A stretch of DNA of 64,000 bases from CAZGOM01 sp964542875 (lineage in GTDB: Bacteria; Planctomycetota; Phycisphaerae; Phycisphaerales; Phycisphaeraceae), in contig CAZIWA010000007.1 of NCBI GenBank assembly GCA_964542875.1, positions 1 to 64,000 on the forward strand, in the 5' to 3' direction. The position numbers and the translations under genes were made by a program. This document shows positions 7,637 through 16,346 of this stretch, in pieces (the first letter of the stretch is position 1; each line of letters starts with the position of its first letter). A model generated the notes under the pieces. The model had not been told where the DNA came from, did not search any database, and saw nothing but the letters and a program-made list of their open reading frames with translations.

Positions 7637-10621
7637 ATGAATCTAAAAAACATCCTCAAATCTGTGAGCCTGCTGATGCTGGGAGCCTTGGCGTATGGAG
7701 GCAGCGCGTATGCCGGCGCCGTGCCTGTAGGGCCCGATTGGCGTTATTTGGTCAAGGAAGGCGCCACTGTTACAGCGCAAGTGGACGAAGTGGTGTATGA
7801 CGGCGCCCGTGCGCAAGTTCTACGGATCCTGGCCACCGAGGGGTCTCTCATCGAATCGCAAAGCCGTCTGCCCGGAAATGTGAAACAGGCATTTTCAGCG
7901 CGGCTCACCCCCGATTCAGCACTGACCTTCAAAGCGAGATTCGATGTGCGGGGAAAAGTCCAACCAGCACTTTTAATCCACCTGCAAGGGCGTGGCCTGA
8001 GCGTATCCCGGAGATTTACCCCGGCCGAGGCCCAGGAGCCGGCCAAGGATGGTTTTTATACCTTTCGATGGGCCATTCAACCTAAGGAAAAGACGCCGGG
8101 GCAACTCCTCGTCGAAACCATCACGCTTATCCCGGAGATTCCCGTTTACGGTTCCGGCGATCAGCTCACGGTTGAAGTCATCGACATGACTTTCGACAAT
8201 GCCGAACCTTTAAAAAAACACGCCAAGCCCGCCGTCGAGCCCGCTAAATGGATTCGACAAGAGCCGGTGTCTTACCGGGATGTTCCAGTCAAAGGCTGGA
8301 CAGTGGAGAAACCGGAAGCATCCCCCGTCATCACGATTGAAGAAACCACGGTCGTGTTGGATGGCAAGAGTCTGCCCGCTCTGAATCTGCGATACCGAAA
8401 AGGGACAAAACCAAGCGCGGTCGCCCTGCCGCTAAAAGCCAATATTGATATTGAAAACGTGCTTACGTTCAAGGCGAAGGTGCAGGCACCCGAAGGCACC
8501 AAACGGCTCTTGAATGTGGAGGCGCCGCTGACCGGGTGGTACAGCTACCAGTTCAACGCATTCACGGATAATTTTGGCGTTGGTTTCCAAGACTCCGACG
8601 GATTCAAATGGACCTCTGCAGGCGTACCCACCACGCACTTCCTGCAACACCTGGATAAAACGCAGCCCGAGGTCGATGGCTTCAAAACATTTCTGTGGGA
8701 CGTCAAAAACGACAACCGGACCGGCAACAAAGGGTTTGACCTCCAGCGTGTCTCACAAATGCTGGTGTATTACGACAACAAGAGCATTCCCGACGGCCAG
8801 GAAACGGTGATCACCATCGTGCACCCGCAGCTTGTCACCGGGTTGGTACATATGGATGGAGACACCAATCGGTTCGCCCAATTTCAAAACGAGATGGCAG
8901 CCTACAAGCCGGACTATTCCGACAGCACTCACTACCTTGGAGCGCCTGCCAAAGGCCGCCTCCCACACCCCCTGCCCTTTGTGAAAAACGGTGAATCGCT
9001 CGGCGAGATCGTGGGCAAACCCAGCGTGTGGAGCCCCGAAGGTAACGGGGTCCGGGAACTCTATCAATGGATGTTTCGGCTCACCGGCGGCACTCAAGTA
9101 CCCGTACTGGCCAAGCCAAGCAATAAGCAAAACACGAAAGTCTTCATCGGCACGGAGTATGCCCAAACAGACTTCGCCGCGGATATTGAAGCTCTTAAAG
9201 GCAGCGATGGCAGCGCCATCCGGACCAAGGGCAATAACATCTATCTGTTTGGCGCTACCGGCAAAGGCACGCTCAACGCCGTCTACGCCTTCCTGGAAGG
9301 CAATACCGACATCATCTGGCCCCACCCCTCACAGACATTTGAAGCGATCTATTCGCAATCCCCAAACCTGGATATCCAATGGGGTGATTACCTTCACCGA
9401 ACGCCTGCAAGGTATTGGGGCTGGATGGGCAAAACCACCGGCCCGCAGTTTGACTATCAAGTACGCAACCGCGCCAACTACCTGGGCCTGCGCAGTACCC
9501 TCGACTTCAAATACTGGGGCCTCTATATGGAGGAAGGCGGCGGGCACAATCTCCATTCCTGGATCCCCTTCGCCCTCTTTAAAACCAACCCCGAATACTG
9601 GGCCCAGATCGACGGCAAACGTCAGGCGCCCAACGCCTATAAGAACCAGATCTGCCTCGCCAACCCCCAAGGCCGCAAAATCTTCATGGAGAATTTGCGT
9701 GCCGCGATTGAAAAATCACCCCAGGCACGCGAAGCGAACTGCTACAACCTGAAAATTGAAGATAACTGGGGAGTGTGTCAATGCGAGGAATGCACCCGGC
9801 CGATCCGGCTGCCCGACGGCACGATCCTTAAGCCGGATGACATCGCGTTCCGCTCCACGCAGTTTTTCATGTTCCTTAATTCTGTCGCCAACTACCTGCA
9901 CAACCGGGGCCTGCCCCGGATGCAGATCGGCACGTATGTCTATTTCTACACGGTGCCCGTCCCCAAAGTACCGGTAACTCAATTTCTGCGGCCGTACTTT
10001 TGCGATTACGTGCGCAAAGACCACAAGATGCCGATCTATGCGCCCATGAATGCCCTCTGGTGGCGAATCGTCAATGAATGGACGGCGATCAATGACAGCG
10101 TGGTGATTCGTGAATACACAGGGCTCTACGTCAATTTCCGCCCACTGGCGGACGTGGCCGCGTACGACATCAAGGCACTCTTGGATGCTGGTGTAAAGGA
10201 ATTCACCTCCGAAAGTCTCGGCGAAGACTCATCCGAATCCCCCACACCCAGCGTCCAGGGAATGCACGCTGCAGCCATGGAATTCTGGGTCATTACCCGG
10301 CTCTACTGGGATCCCACAGCAGACGTCCAGCAGTTGCGCAAGTACTACATCCGCAGGTCATTTCGCGAAGCGGCGCCTCACATTGAAAAGTTCTACGGCG
10401 TGCTTCGCGAGGTGTATTACGCCGAAAAGCGCACCAGCGATTTTGAAGAAAACCAGGAACTGCTTCGCTGCGTCATCCGGTTGGGTAAGGAAGGCGAACT
10501 CCGCACTTATCTGGACAGTGCGCTGGCCGACGTGAAACATCCTCTCTCACGAATGATGGTCAAAAGCCTGATTGCGCAGTACGACACACAACTGGCCCAG
10601 GCCCGGGTGCTGCAGCCATGA
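7637..10621 (+). CDS. Secreted DUF4838 domain protein, paralogue B
   Basis: Exported protein of 994 residues with a signal peptide (MNLKNILKSVSLLMLGALA, cleavage near AYA-G). It shares order and motifs with paralogue A: GSDGSAIRTKGNNIYLFGA, GTLNAVYAFLEGNTDIIWP, EEGGGHNLHSW, EDNWGVCQCEECTRP and IGTYVYFYT. It has two beta-rich segments before the alpha/beta domain rather than one, and ends soon after the DUF4838 helical part. Its stop overlaps the start of the GH20-like gene by four bases (ATGA), which indicates co-translation and a shared pathway. Confidence 0.85.
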   Translation: MNLKNILKSVSLLMLGALAYGGSAYAGAVPVGPDWRYLVKEGATVTAQVDEVVYDGARAQVLRILATEGSLIESQSRLPGNVKQAFSARLTPDSALTFKARFDVRGKVQPALLIHLQGRGLSVSRRFTPAEAQEPAKDGFYTFRWAIQPKEKTPGQLLVETITLIPEIPVYGSGDQLTVEVIDMTFDNAEPLKKHAKPAVEPAKWIRQEPVSYRDVPVKGWTVEKPEASPVITIEETTVVLDGKSLPALNLRYRKGTKPSAVALPLKANIDIENVLTFKAKVQAPEGTKRLLNVEAPLTGWYSYQFNAFTDNFGVGFQDSDGFKWTSAGVPTTHFLQHLDKTQPEVDGFKTFLWDVKNDNRTGNKGFDLQRVSQMLVYYDNKSIPDGQETVITIVHPQLVTGLVHMDGDTNRFAQFQNEMAAYKPDYSDSTHYLGAPAKGRLPHPLPFVKNGESLGEIVGKPSVWSPEGNGVRELYQWMFRLTGGTQVPVLAKPSNKQNTKVFIGTEYAQTDFAADIEALKGSDGSAIRTKGNNIYLFGATGKGTLNAVYAFLEGNTDIIWPHPSQTFEAIYSQSPNLDIQWGDYLHRTPARYWGWMGKTTGPQFDYQVRNRANYLGLRSTLDFKYWGLYMEEGGGHNLHSWIPFALFKTNPEYWAQIDGKRQAPNAYKNQICLANPQGRKIFMENLRAAIEKSPQAREANCYNLKIEDNWGVCQCEECTRPIRLPDGTILKPDDIAFRSTQFFMFLNSVANYLHNRGLPRMQIGTYVYFYTVPVPKVPVTQFLRPYFCDYVRKDHKMPIYAPMNALWWRIVNEWTAINDSVVIREYTGLYVNFRPLADVAAYDIKALLDAGVKEFTSESLGEDSSESPTPSVQGMHAAAMEFWVITRLYWDPTADVQQLRKYYIRRSFREAAPHIEKFYGVLREVYYAEKRTSDFEENQELLRCVIRLGKEGELRTYLDSALADVKHPLSRMMVKSLIAQYDTQLAQARVLQP

Positions 10622-11964
10622 AAACTTTGCCTTATGTAAATTGGCTCCACCTGGACTTCAAGGGAATGATGCCTTCCCAGCATCGGCTTTGCCGGTGGCT
10701 GGAGTGGTTCGCTCAGGCCGGCTTTACCGGCGTTGTGCTGGAGTATGAAGACCGCCTGCCGTGGCAAACCTGGCCAGGCACTTACCGGCCCGGGCTGGAC
10801 GTTGCAGCATGGAGAAACATCTGGGAGGTCTGCCGCACATTGAAGCTGGAGGTAATTCCGCTCATCCAGACCTATGGACATCTGGAATGGCTCCTCAAGC
10901 ATGATTCCTGGGCTCACCTGCGCTGCGCTGGCCACCAGAATCTGCTCAACCCCGCCAATCCTCACGTGCAGGCCAAACTGTCTGAGTGGATTGATGAAGT
11001 ATTGCGCCTCCATCCCGATGTGCGATATATGCACGTAGGGCTCGACGAAGTCTACAACATGGGAGCACACCGCCCCGGATGCTCTAGACGTGAGGCGATG
11101 GAGGAATACACAGCTCATGTCACCTTCGTCTGCCAACGCATCATTCGTGCTGGCCGGCTCCCGATCATCTGGGGCGATATGTTCCTCAATGAGTCTCATA
11201 CCTGGCTGCTGGCAAAACTACCTCCAGAAGTCATTGCCTGTGACTGGAAATACAACCCCACGTTCAAGCCTGACACTGCGACGTTTGCCGGCGGAGGCCG
11301 GCGCGTGATGGCCGCCAGCGCCGTCCGAAAAAGCCCGGCGCATTTGTTGATAGAAGATATAAACGCCCGTTTCCAAAATATCCGAGCCTGGCATGACACC
11401 ATCACCCTTGGCCAGGCGGGCCCTGTCGATACGTTGATTCATACCGTCTGGGCCAGGGGCAGAAGCCTATCCCCCATGTACGGTCCGTGGGAAGGCTGGC
11501 TGCCAAGCTTCCAACTCGCTGGGCAGCCCGGAACAGAGTTAAGCCACCCCATGCGTGCTGGCCTGGCCCTGCTCAATAAAGGCATGCAGACGCACGTACA
11601 TGCAGTTGCCGAGCAAGCCTCTCTGGATATCCGCGAAGTCCACAGCGCAAACGATTGGGAAGAACAAGCCCTGCGTTGGTGGGAACTCACGTTGCGTCAC
11701 TACACGCTCATCATGGTCGTTCACTATCGGTCAATCGGATATCAATCCATCCTCTCCGCAATGAAGCATCAGGGGCATGACCCCCTGCTCGCCGCAGAAT
11801 CCGATCACGGCCGCCGCATGCTCTTAAATGACCTGAACACGCTCAGCAGCGACATGGCTCAATGGCTCAAACGCAATGAATGGTCCGACACTCAAGAGTT
11901 TTTGGACAGCCGTCTTGGAAACCTTGCGCATGTGGCCGGCCTGCCCGCGTTCCTTGCGGTCTGA
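10618..11964 (+). CDS. GH20-like beta-N-acetylhexosaminidase family protein
   Basis: Protein of 448 residues without a clear signal peptide, likely cytoplasmic. The barrel begins at once (NWLHLDFKGMMPS) and carries EVIPLIQTYGHLEWLLKH and MHVGLDEVYNMG; Asp143-Glu144 match the catalytic Asp-Glu pair of GH20 enzymes, where substrate-assisted hydrolysis of N-acetylhexosamines occurs. The short length and absence of a separate N-terminal domain are closer to hexosaminidase D-type proteins than to classical secreted GH20. It overlaps the upstream DUF4838 gene by four bases, which suggests that it acts on imported products of that locus. The substrate cannot be fixed from sequence. Confidence 0.75.
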   Translation: MKTLPYVNWLHLDFKGMMPSQHRLCRWLEWFAQAGFTGVVLEYEDRLPWQTWPGTYRPGLDVAAWRNIWEVCRTLKLEVIPLIQTYGHLEWLLKHDSWAHLRCAGHQNLLNPANPHVQAKLSEWIDEVLRLHPDVRYMHVGLDEVYNMGAHRPGCSRREAMEEYTAHVTFVCQRIIRAGRLPIIWGDMFLNESHTWLLAKLPPEVIACDWKYNPTFKPDTATFAGGGRRVMAASAVRKSPAHLLIEDINARFQNIRAWHDTITLGQAGPVDTLIHTVWARGRSLSPMYGPWEGWLPSFQLAGQPGTELSHPMRAGLALLNKGMQTHVHAVAEQASLDIREVHSANDWEEQALRWWELTLRHYTLIMVVHYRSIGYQSILSAMKHQGHDPLLAAESDHGRRMLLNDLNTLSSDMAQWLKRNEWSDTQEFLDSRLGNLAHVAGLPAFLAV

Positions 11965-12026
11965 ATCCATTTCCGCTCGACAACCGTGTGACCGTACTTC
12001 TTCCAACACCTAAGGAAAGCCTCGAA

Positions 12027-12761
12027 ATGTCGACTCCTCAATTCGGAATCCAAAGCTGGTGCTTTCGGAACTTCACAACTATCCCCGCCCTGGCTAGTCA
12101 GCTAAAGACCCTGGGAATCACCCGCACCGAGTTGTGCGGCGTGCAGGCAGACTTCTCCAAGCCCGAGACGTTTGATGCTCGCGTGGCCGAGCTTTCCGCA
12201 GCGGGCATCACGGTACTCTCCATCGGCGTTCAAACCATCACTGGAGCTCATGCAGATCGCCACCTGTTCGACTTCTGTAAAAAAGTCGGCTGCAAATACA
12301 TGAGCGTCTCTTTCCTCCCTGATGGCATCTGGGACGCCTTCAAATTCGCTGAAAAGATGGCTGAGGAATACGACATCAAACTCGGCATCCACAACCACGG
12401 CGGCCACGACTGGCTGGGCAATGATGCAGCCATCGACTATGTCTTTCGCAATACAGGCCCTCGAATCGGGCTTACCCTTGACACCGCATGGGCCATTGAC
12501 GCCCGGCAAAACCCCGTTGAATGGGTAAACCGATACGGCCACCGCCTTCATGGCATTCACATGAAGGACTTCACCTTCATGCCCAACCGCACGCCAGTTG
12601 ACACCATCATCGGCGAGGGCAACCTGAACCTCTCCGCTTTCGCTACGGCATTGAAAAAAATCGGATACTCCGGTTTCACCGTCATCGAATATGAAGGTGA
12701 CGTGGAGAACCCCGGTCCCGCTTTGGCCAAATGTGTTGAGAAACTCAAAGCGTTGATGTGA
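12027..12761 (+). CDS. Sugar phosphate isomerase/epimerase (xylose isomerase-like TIM barrel)
   Basis: Protein of 244 residues of the AP endonuclease 2/xylose isomerase-like superfamily. The ATG at 12027 is chosen over an in-frame start at 11880 because AAGGAAAG lies about 8 bases upstream and the fold begins here (FGIQSWCFRNF). Motifs in order are CKYMSVSFLPDG, KLGIHNHGGHDW, RIGLTLDTAW, LHGIHMKDF and a final GFTVIEYEGD; the Glu, His and Asp residues at the strand ends would bind a divalent metal. It follows the GH20-like gene by 62 bases and probably belongs to the same sugar pathway. The exact substrate is unknown. Confidence 0.85.
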   Translation: MSTPQFGIQSWCFRNFTTIPALASQLKTLGITRTELCGVQADFSKPETFDARVAELSAAGITVLSIGVQTITGAHADRHLFDFCKKVGCKYMSVSFLPDGIWDAFKFAEKMAEEYDIKLGIHNHGGHDWLGNDAAIDYVFRNTGPRIGLTLDTAWAIDARQNPVEWVNRYGHRLHGIHMKDFTFMPNRTPVDTIIGEGNLNLSAFATALKKIGYSGFTVIEYEGDVENPGPALAKCVEKLKALM

Positions 12762-12787
12762 CGCTCTTCAAAGATATCCATGAAAAA

Positions 12788-12818
12788 GGCCGGCACTGGG
12801 GATTGCCCAGTGCCGGCC
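12788..12818 (-). terminator. Rho-independent terminator, minus strand
   Basis: A perfect 13-bp GC-rich stem with a 5-base loop. On the minus strand it is followed by TTTTT (12783-12787). It closes the transcript carrying the 10-codon ORF just upstream and may also stop plus-strand reading from the isomerase gene. Confidence 0.85.
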
Positions 12819-12858
12819 GAGATTGGTGGCTGCGCGAGCAGCTTCCGTCGATGCTGCT

Positions 12859-12891
12859 TTAGCGCAATTCGACCTTGATCTGCTTAGTCAT
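12859..12891 (-). CDS. Candidate 10-codon peptide ORF (MTKQIKVELR)
   Basis: A very short ORF encoding MTKQIKVELR, opened by ATG at 12891 and closed by TAA. A strong ribosome site (AAGGAGAAA) lies about 8 bases before the ATG, and a terminator starts 40 bases after the stop, so the segment has the make-up of a complete small gene. The 145 bases upstream are rich in hairpins. I do not recognise the peptide. It could be a leader peptide, a dual-function small RNA or a chance match; only the sequence signals support it. Confidence 0.4.
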   Translation of the reverse strand: MTKQIKVELR

Positions 12892-12920
12892 GAATGTTTC
12901 TCCTTACGTTAAGGTTTGCC

Positions 12921-13037
12921 CAGCCGGCGCTGTCTTGACCCTCCCGGCGCCGGGCGGTCACACAGCCGCTGGAATTTTTTCGCCCCGGGCCGTCGCACGG
13001 GGCACGTGATCAACAGATTTTTGACGCCTGTTGATCA
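12921..13037 (-). ncRNA. Candidate structured RNA leader upstream of the 10-codon ORF
   Basis: Several hairpins follow one another. TGATCAACAG (13007-13016) pairs with CTGTTGATCA (13028-13037). GCCCCG (12982-12987) pairs with CGGGGC (12998-13003). GCGG (12954-12957) pairs with CCGC (12966-12969). There is a palindrome CCCGGCGCCGGG (12943-12954) and a CAGC/GCTG hairpin (12921-12932). They lead straight into the ribosome site of the small ORF. It matches no riboswitch class I can recognise. The strand is assigned from the terminator and ORF orientation. Confidence 0.35.
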
Positions 13038-13200
13038 TCGCCTGTCACTCTGCGTTGGCGGCTTGTGGCCGTTCCCGCAGGTTGACTTGCTTCATCGAAG
13101 TGTAGCGAGTGACGAAGCCCAATTCCAGAGATATTTACGCATTTGTGAAGATTTAAATAATCTCAAAAAATCCGCTGAATACACCACTGGAGCGTTCGCC

Positions 13201-13908
13201 TCACTTAGGCTTAAGCACCCAGGGCGACCAAACACTGGCCGGTGTGATGGCATGAATCGCAAAGTCTTTTACGGTGATGCGCACATCGTCTCCGACAAGC
13301 CTGAAGCCAAAGTAGCCATGGCCAGGAATCGGTCCCAGGTTGATGGCATGATCGACCGTGGAGATGGCGTGCTGATCATTCACAAAAAATTGAATAGCGC
13401 CAAGGTCTTTGGTGATCCGAATGCGAAACGGCACGCCAGTGAGCTGTACCGGGTCGACGCCATGCCCCACCAGGAGCCCGCCTGGGTTTCGACGGATGTT
13501 GGCTGTGCCGGTGTGGACGCCCTTATCGTTGTAGCGGGAGAAAGAAAGGTGATAGCTCTGCAAGCCATATTCGTGCGCCCAGTAATTGGCCATGATGCCC
13601 TCGCGTGCCGGAAGCGTGGAGGCTGGGTCAAAAGGGTCTTCGCCGCTGATTGCGCGAAGAGCAAGATAGTTGATTATCAGCCCGCGCTGGGAATGTACGG
13701 TCAGTTCGTAGCTGATGGCAACGTGATCCGGGAGCGGGGTTTTGAAAAAAGCCATGCAGCCTCGCGCGCCTTGCTGCGAGCCAAGGCAGGCCAGGTCCAA
13801 GCCTGATCCATCCTGCGTGAGCTGAATCCGGCCAACTCCTTCATGGAACCAATCCGCGACATCAAGGCCCGCGTGAACGGGTTGAAGATTTTCATACTCA
13901 AGCGTCAT
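13201..13908 (-). CDS. DUF1961 family protein
   Basis: Protein of 235 residues without a signal peptide, matching the DUF1961 family, which has a concanavalin-like jelly-roll fold. Recognisable segments are FFKTPLPDHVAISYELTVHS, REGIMANYWAHEYGLQSYHL, the RYNDKGVHTGTANIRRNPGG stretch, and a final GYFGFRLVGDDVRITVKDF. Members often lie beside polysaccharide-degradation genes, as here, but no activity is firmly established. It is transcribed against its neighbours; a long reading frame on the opposite strand is its shadow. Confidence 0.75.
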   Translation of the reverse strand: MTLEYENLQPVHAGLDVADWFHEGVGRIQLTQDGSGLDLACLGSQQGARGCMAFFKTPLPDHVAISYELTVHSQRGLIINYLALRAISGEDPFDPASTLPAREGIMANYWAHEYGLQSYHLSFSRYNDKGVHTGTANIRRNPGGLLVGHGVDPVQLTGVPFRIRITKDLGAIQFFVNDQHAISTVDHAINLGPIPGHGYFGFRLVGDDVRITVKDFAIHAITPASVWSPWVLKPK

Positions 13909-14132
13909 GAGAATCTACCTTTGTTTAAGGCGTATAGGGCATCCAAGCAGTCAATCAAACCGGTTTTGGCCATCATGCAGATCGGCTAAATGACACCGAA
14001 GCAGAAGCGCACCTTGAATGATCGCGTATGTCAAAACCAACAATTCCGCGGCGTTTTTATTTACTCGATCGCTGCTGAGTCCCATCTTTTAACCAATATA
14101 ATCTCTCGCGATTCGGTCAACTGTTTACCTAT

Positions 14133-15032
14133 ATGTACCCAACTCCCCCATTCACCGACCCACATAAAGTAGCTGCGGAAGCAGACAAGGCGGTCCCGTT
14201 GAATGAGGGGCTCCTCTGCGGAGGCTGTCAATACTCCTTGCGTACCATCGCACTGGAACAGGCCTGCCCAGAATGCGGCCGAAGCGTGCTGCTTAGTTTC
14301 CGGGAAAAAAAGGGAGACCTGTTTAACGACATATGGCTCAAAACAGCACGCCTGGCGATTATCGCCCTGGTCATCAGCACGGCGATGGCCTTCTTGATGG
14401 ATTTATCGACGCTCGTAAACACATTTGGGCTTTTTGACCTCGAAGGGGTCAAGCCTTACGTGCGAAAGGTGCATCTGTTCTGGTTTGCTGTCATCGTCAC
14501 AATGATCGTCACCACAGGGTTTGCGTTTTGGACTCTCTCCTGGCCAGACGCCACCCGGCGCTACCCCGGGCTCTCGGTGCACGGCCGCTGGCTCTTTCTC
14601 GCATTCCTGATAAGTGTGCCCATTACATTTTCGTGGCAGATGTACATCAGCCAAGGCCAGTCAAAAGTTTGGGACAAAATCAGCACCACATCCAAGTTGA
14701 TCATTATCACAAGCGATCTGGCCATGAGTGCAGTCTGGCTTTGCCTCATCTTCCTCGCGGCCCGGGTGGCTCAAACGTGCATGCAGGAAAAACTCAAGGT
14801 CCGAATTCAATTTCTGCTGGTGGCAAGCATTTTGATTCCCCTCATGCTCGCGGTGTTTTATCAAGTAGTTGCCAGAATCGTCACGCCAGACATGCTGACG
14901 CGAATGGAAATGCACGCCAAACAAGTCGGCAATTGGATGAACCTGGCGATTTACGCCGGGCTGATCGTCACCTACCTGGGGCTGGTGCGAAGCATCAAGC
15001 AAATTGAAGCACGGCAAGCCTCTGGCGAATAA
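14133..15032 (+). CDS. Zinc-ribbon multi-spanning membrane protein
   Basis: Protein of 299 residues. Residues about 27-50 form a Cys4 zinc ribbon (LLCGGCQYSLRTI, then ACPECGRSVL). This N-terminal signature is common in planctomycete membrane proteins of unknown role. Five or six hydrophobic segments follow, beginning with LAIIALVISTAMAFLMDL and ending with MNLAIYAGLIVTYLGLV. No catalytic motif is visible. It stands alone between the DUF1961 gene and the propeller gene. Confidence 0.7.
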   Translation: MYPTPPFTDPHKVAAEADKAVPLNEGLLCGGCQYSLRTIALEQACPECGRSVLLSFREKKGDLFNDIWLKTARLAIIALVISTAMAFLMDLSTLVNTFGLFDLEGVKPYVRKVHLFWFAVIVTMIVTTGFAFWTLSWPDATRRYPGLSVHGRWLFLAFLISVPITFSWQMYISQGQSKVWDKISTTSKLIIITSDLAMSAVWLCLIFLAARVAQTCMQEKLKVRIQFLLVASILIPLMLAVFYQVVARIVTPDMLTRMEMHAKQVGNWMNLAIYAGLIVTYLGLVRSIKQIEARQASGE

Positions 15033-15161
15033 ATTGCCTCGGGTTCCCAAGCCCGCGTAAGAGATCGATCCCCAGCCGCCGGTAAACAACACACATCAAA
15101 AGTCTTATATTCTCTGACTCCTGGCAATCCTGGCGGCCAATTCAATTTTACTGGAATAACC

Positions 15162-16262
15162 ATGATCAACTGGGCTAAAGAAGCGCGTGACGTAAGACCC
15201 GACCCTGTCTCCGGTGCAGAAATCACCCGTATCTCCGGCTCTTCGATCCGGACCGAAAACATCTACTGCATGGCCCCCTGCTCCACGCCTGACGGCCTGC
15301 GCTTTGCTTCCATGCGTTACATCGACTCGCTGATCGGCCCTGTGGCGTTGATGTGTCATGACCTGAAAACCAAGTTCACCTGCCTGCTGGAGCGGTCGAT
15401 TGAAAACACACCCATCAGCGCTGCCTGGGGCTCCGGCGTGTACTACCTCAAGGGAACCCAGCTTTATCGGGCCGACCTCTACGAATGCAACACCAAGCTG
15501 GTCATGGACATGAAAGGCATGCCCAAGTGCTGGCAACTGATGTCCATCACCCGCGGTGAAACGCACCTGCTCTACACCGGCACCGTGAGGGACAATCCCG
15601 AAGCGTATAACCTGATTCTGGTGGACCTGAAAAGCAACAGTTGGCGCGAGCTTTTGAAAACCCCCGAAACCAACCGGCTCGGCGGCGCGTTCGACCCCGA
15701 TCGCGGGGAAAAAATCATCATCAACAAAACCGAATGGATCGGCGAACACCGGTACGGCGTCGGCGTCCTTTCAGATCGCGATGGCAACCTGGGCCAACGC
15801 GTGTTTAAAGAAGTACACCACGCCACATGGGTGGGCGCCAACCGCATGGTCAGCGCCAGCGGCATCAACTACGAAGGGTATGTAAGCGGCATCCGTGAGA
15901 AGATGGCCGGCGACATTGTCATCCATGACCTTAAAACCCAGACCGACAAAGTGATCCCCATGGGGCCCTACCTCCCCTTCCACGTCGGCGGCTCTCAATG
16001 CGGACGGTATTTCGTATGTGAAGGCATTGAAAACGACTTGGTGGAAGGCGCAAGCCCCATCGTGGTGGTGGACGTCATCAGCGGCAAATACAAGGCGCTC
16101 GTACAAGACTGCAAATGCACCGGCGGTGGAGACTCCGGCCGCCAGGTGAAGCCCTACTTCACCGCGGACAACGGGCACGTGATTTACACCGCAGATCCCG
16201 TCGGCGTGGTAAATGTCTATGCCGCGAAGATTCCCAAAGGCTTTTTGGAAAGCCTGGCGTAA
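15162..16262 (+). CDS. Beta-propeller protein resembling oligogalacturonate lyase (PL22-like)
   Basis: Cytoplasmic-looking protein of 366 residues. The N-terminus (DPVSGAEITRISG, then NIYCMAPCSTPDGLRFASMR) and repeated strand pattern recall the seven-bladed propeller of oligogalacturonate lyases, which cleave unsaturated digalacturonate. Other propeller-like segments are GETHLLYTGTV, HHATWVGANRMV, HVGGSQCGRYFVCEG and KPYFTADNGHVIYTADPVG. Conserved His residues are present, but I cannot confirm the full manganese site. It may instead be a related propeller of another function. The neighbouring glycan genes fit a lyase role. Confidence 0.5.
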   Translation: MINWAKEARDVRPDPVSGAEITRISGSSIRTENIYCMAPCSTPDGLRFASMRYIDSLIGPVALMCHDLKTKFTCLLERSIENTPISAAWGSGVYYLKGTQLYRADLYECNTKLVMDMKGMPKCWQLMSITRGETHLLYTGTVRDNPEAYNLILVDLKSNSWRELLKTPETNRLGGAFDPDRGEKIIINKTEWIGEHRYGVGVLSDRDGNLGQRVFKEVHHATWVGANRMVSASGINYEGYVSGIREKMAGDIVIHDLKTQTDKVIPMGPYLPFHVGGSQCGRYFVCEGIENDLVEGASPIVVVDVISGKYKALVQDCKCTGGGDSGRQVKPYFTADNGHVIYTADPVGVVNVYAAKIPKGFLESLA

Positions 16263-16346
16263 GGCTAATCGATCCGAAGTCATGCCGGACGACGGCGACC
16301 ACGAACACGCTCTTCTCGATGTATTGGGAAGCGAAGATAAATTAAC

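Noticed and set aside
12921..13037. Cobalamin, SAM, TPP or c-di-GMP riboswitch, or tmRNA
   Set aside because: None of the conserved boxes I know for these RNAs is visible, and the short ORF does not end in an ALAA-like tag.
12916..13806. Plus-strand frame of 296 codons
   Set aside because: It is the antisense of the DUF1961 gene and of the structured RNA segment; the minus-strand reading has clear family motifs.
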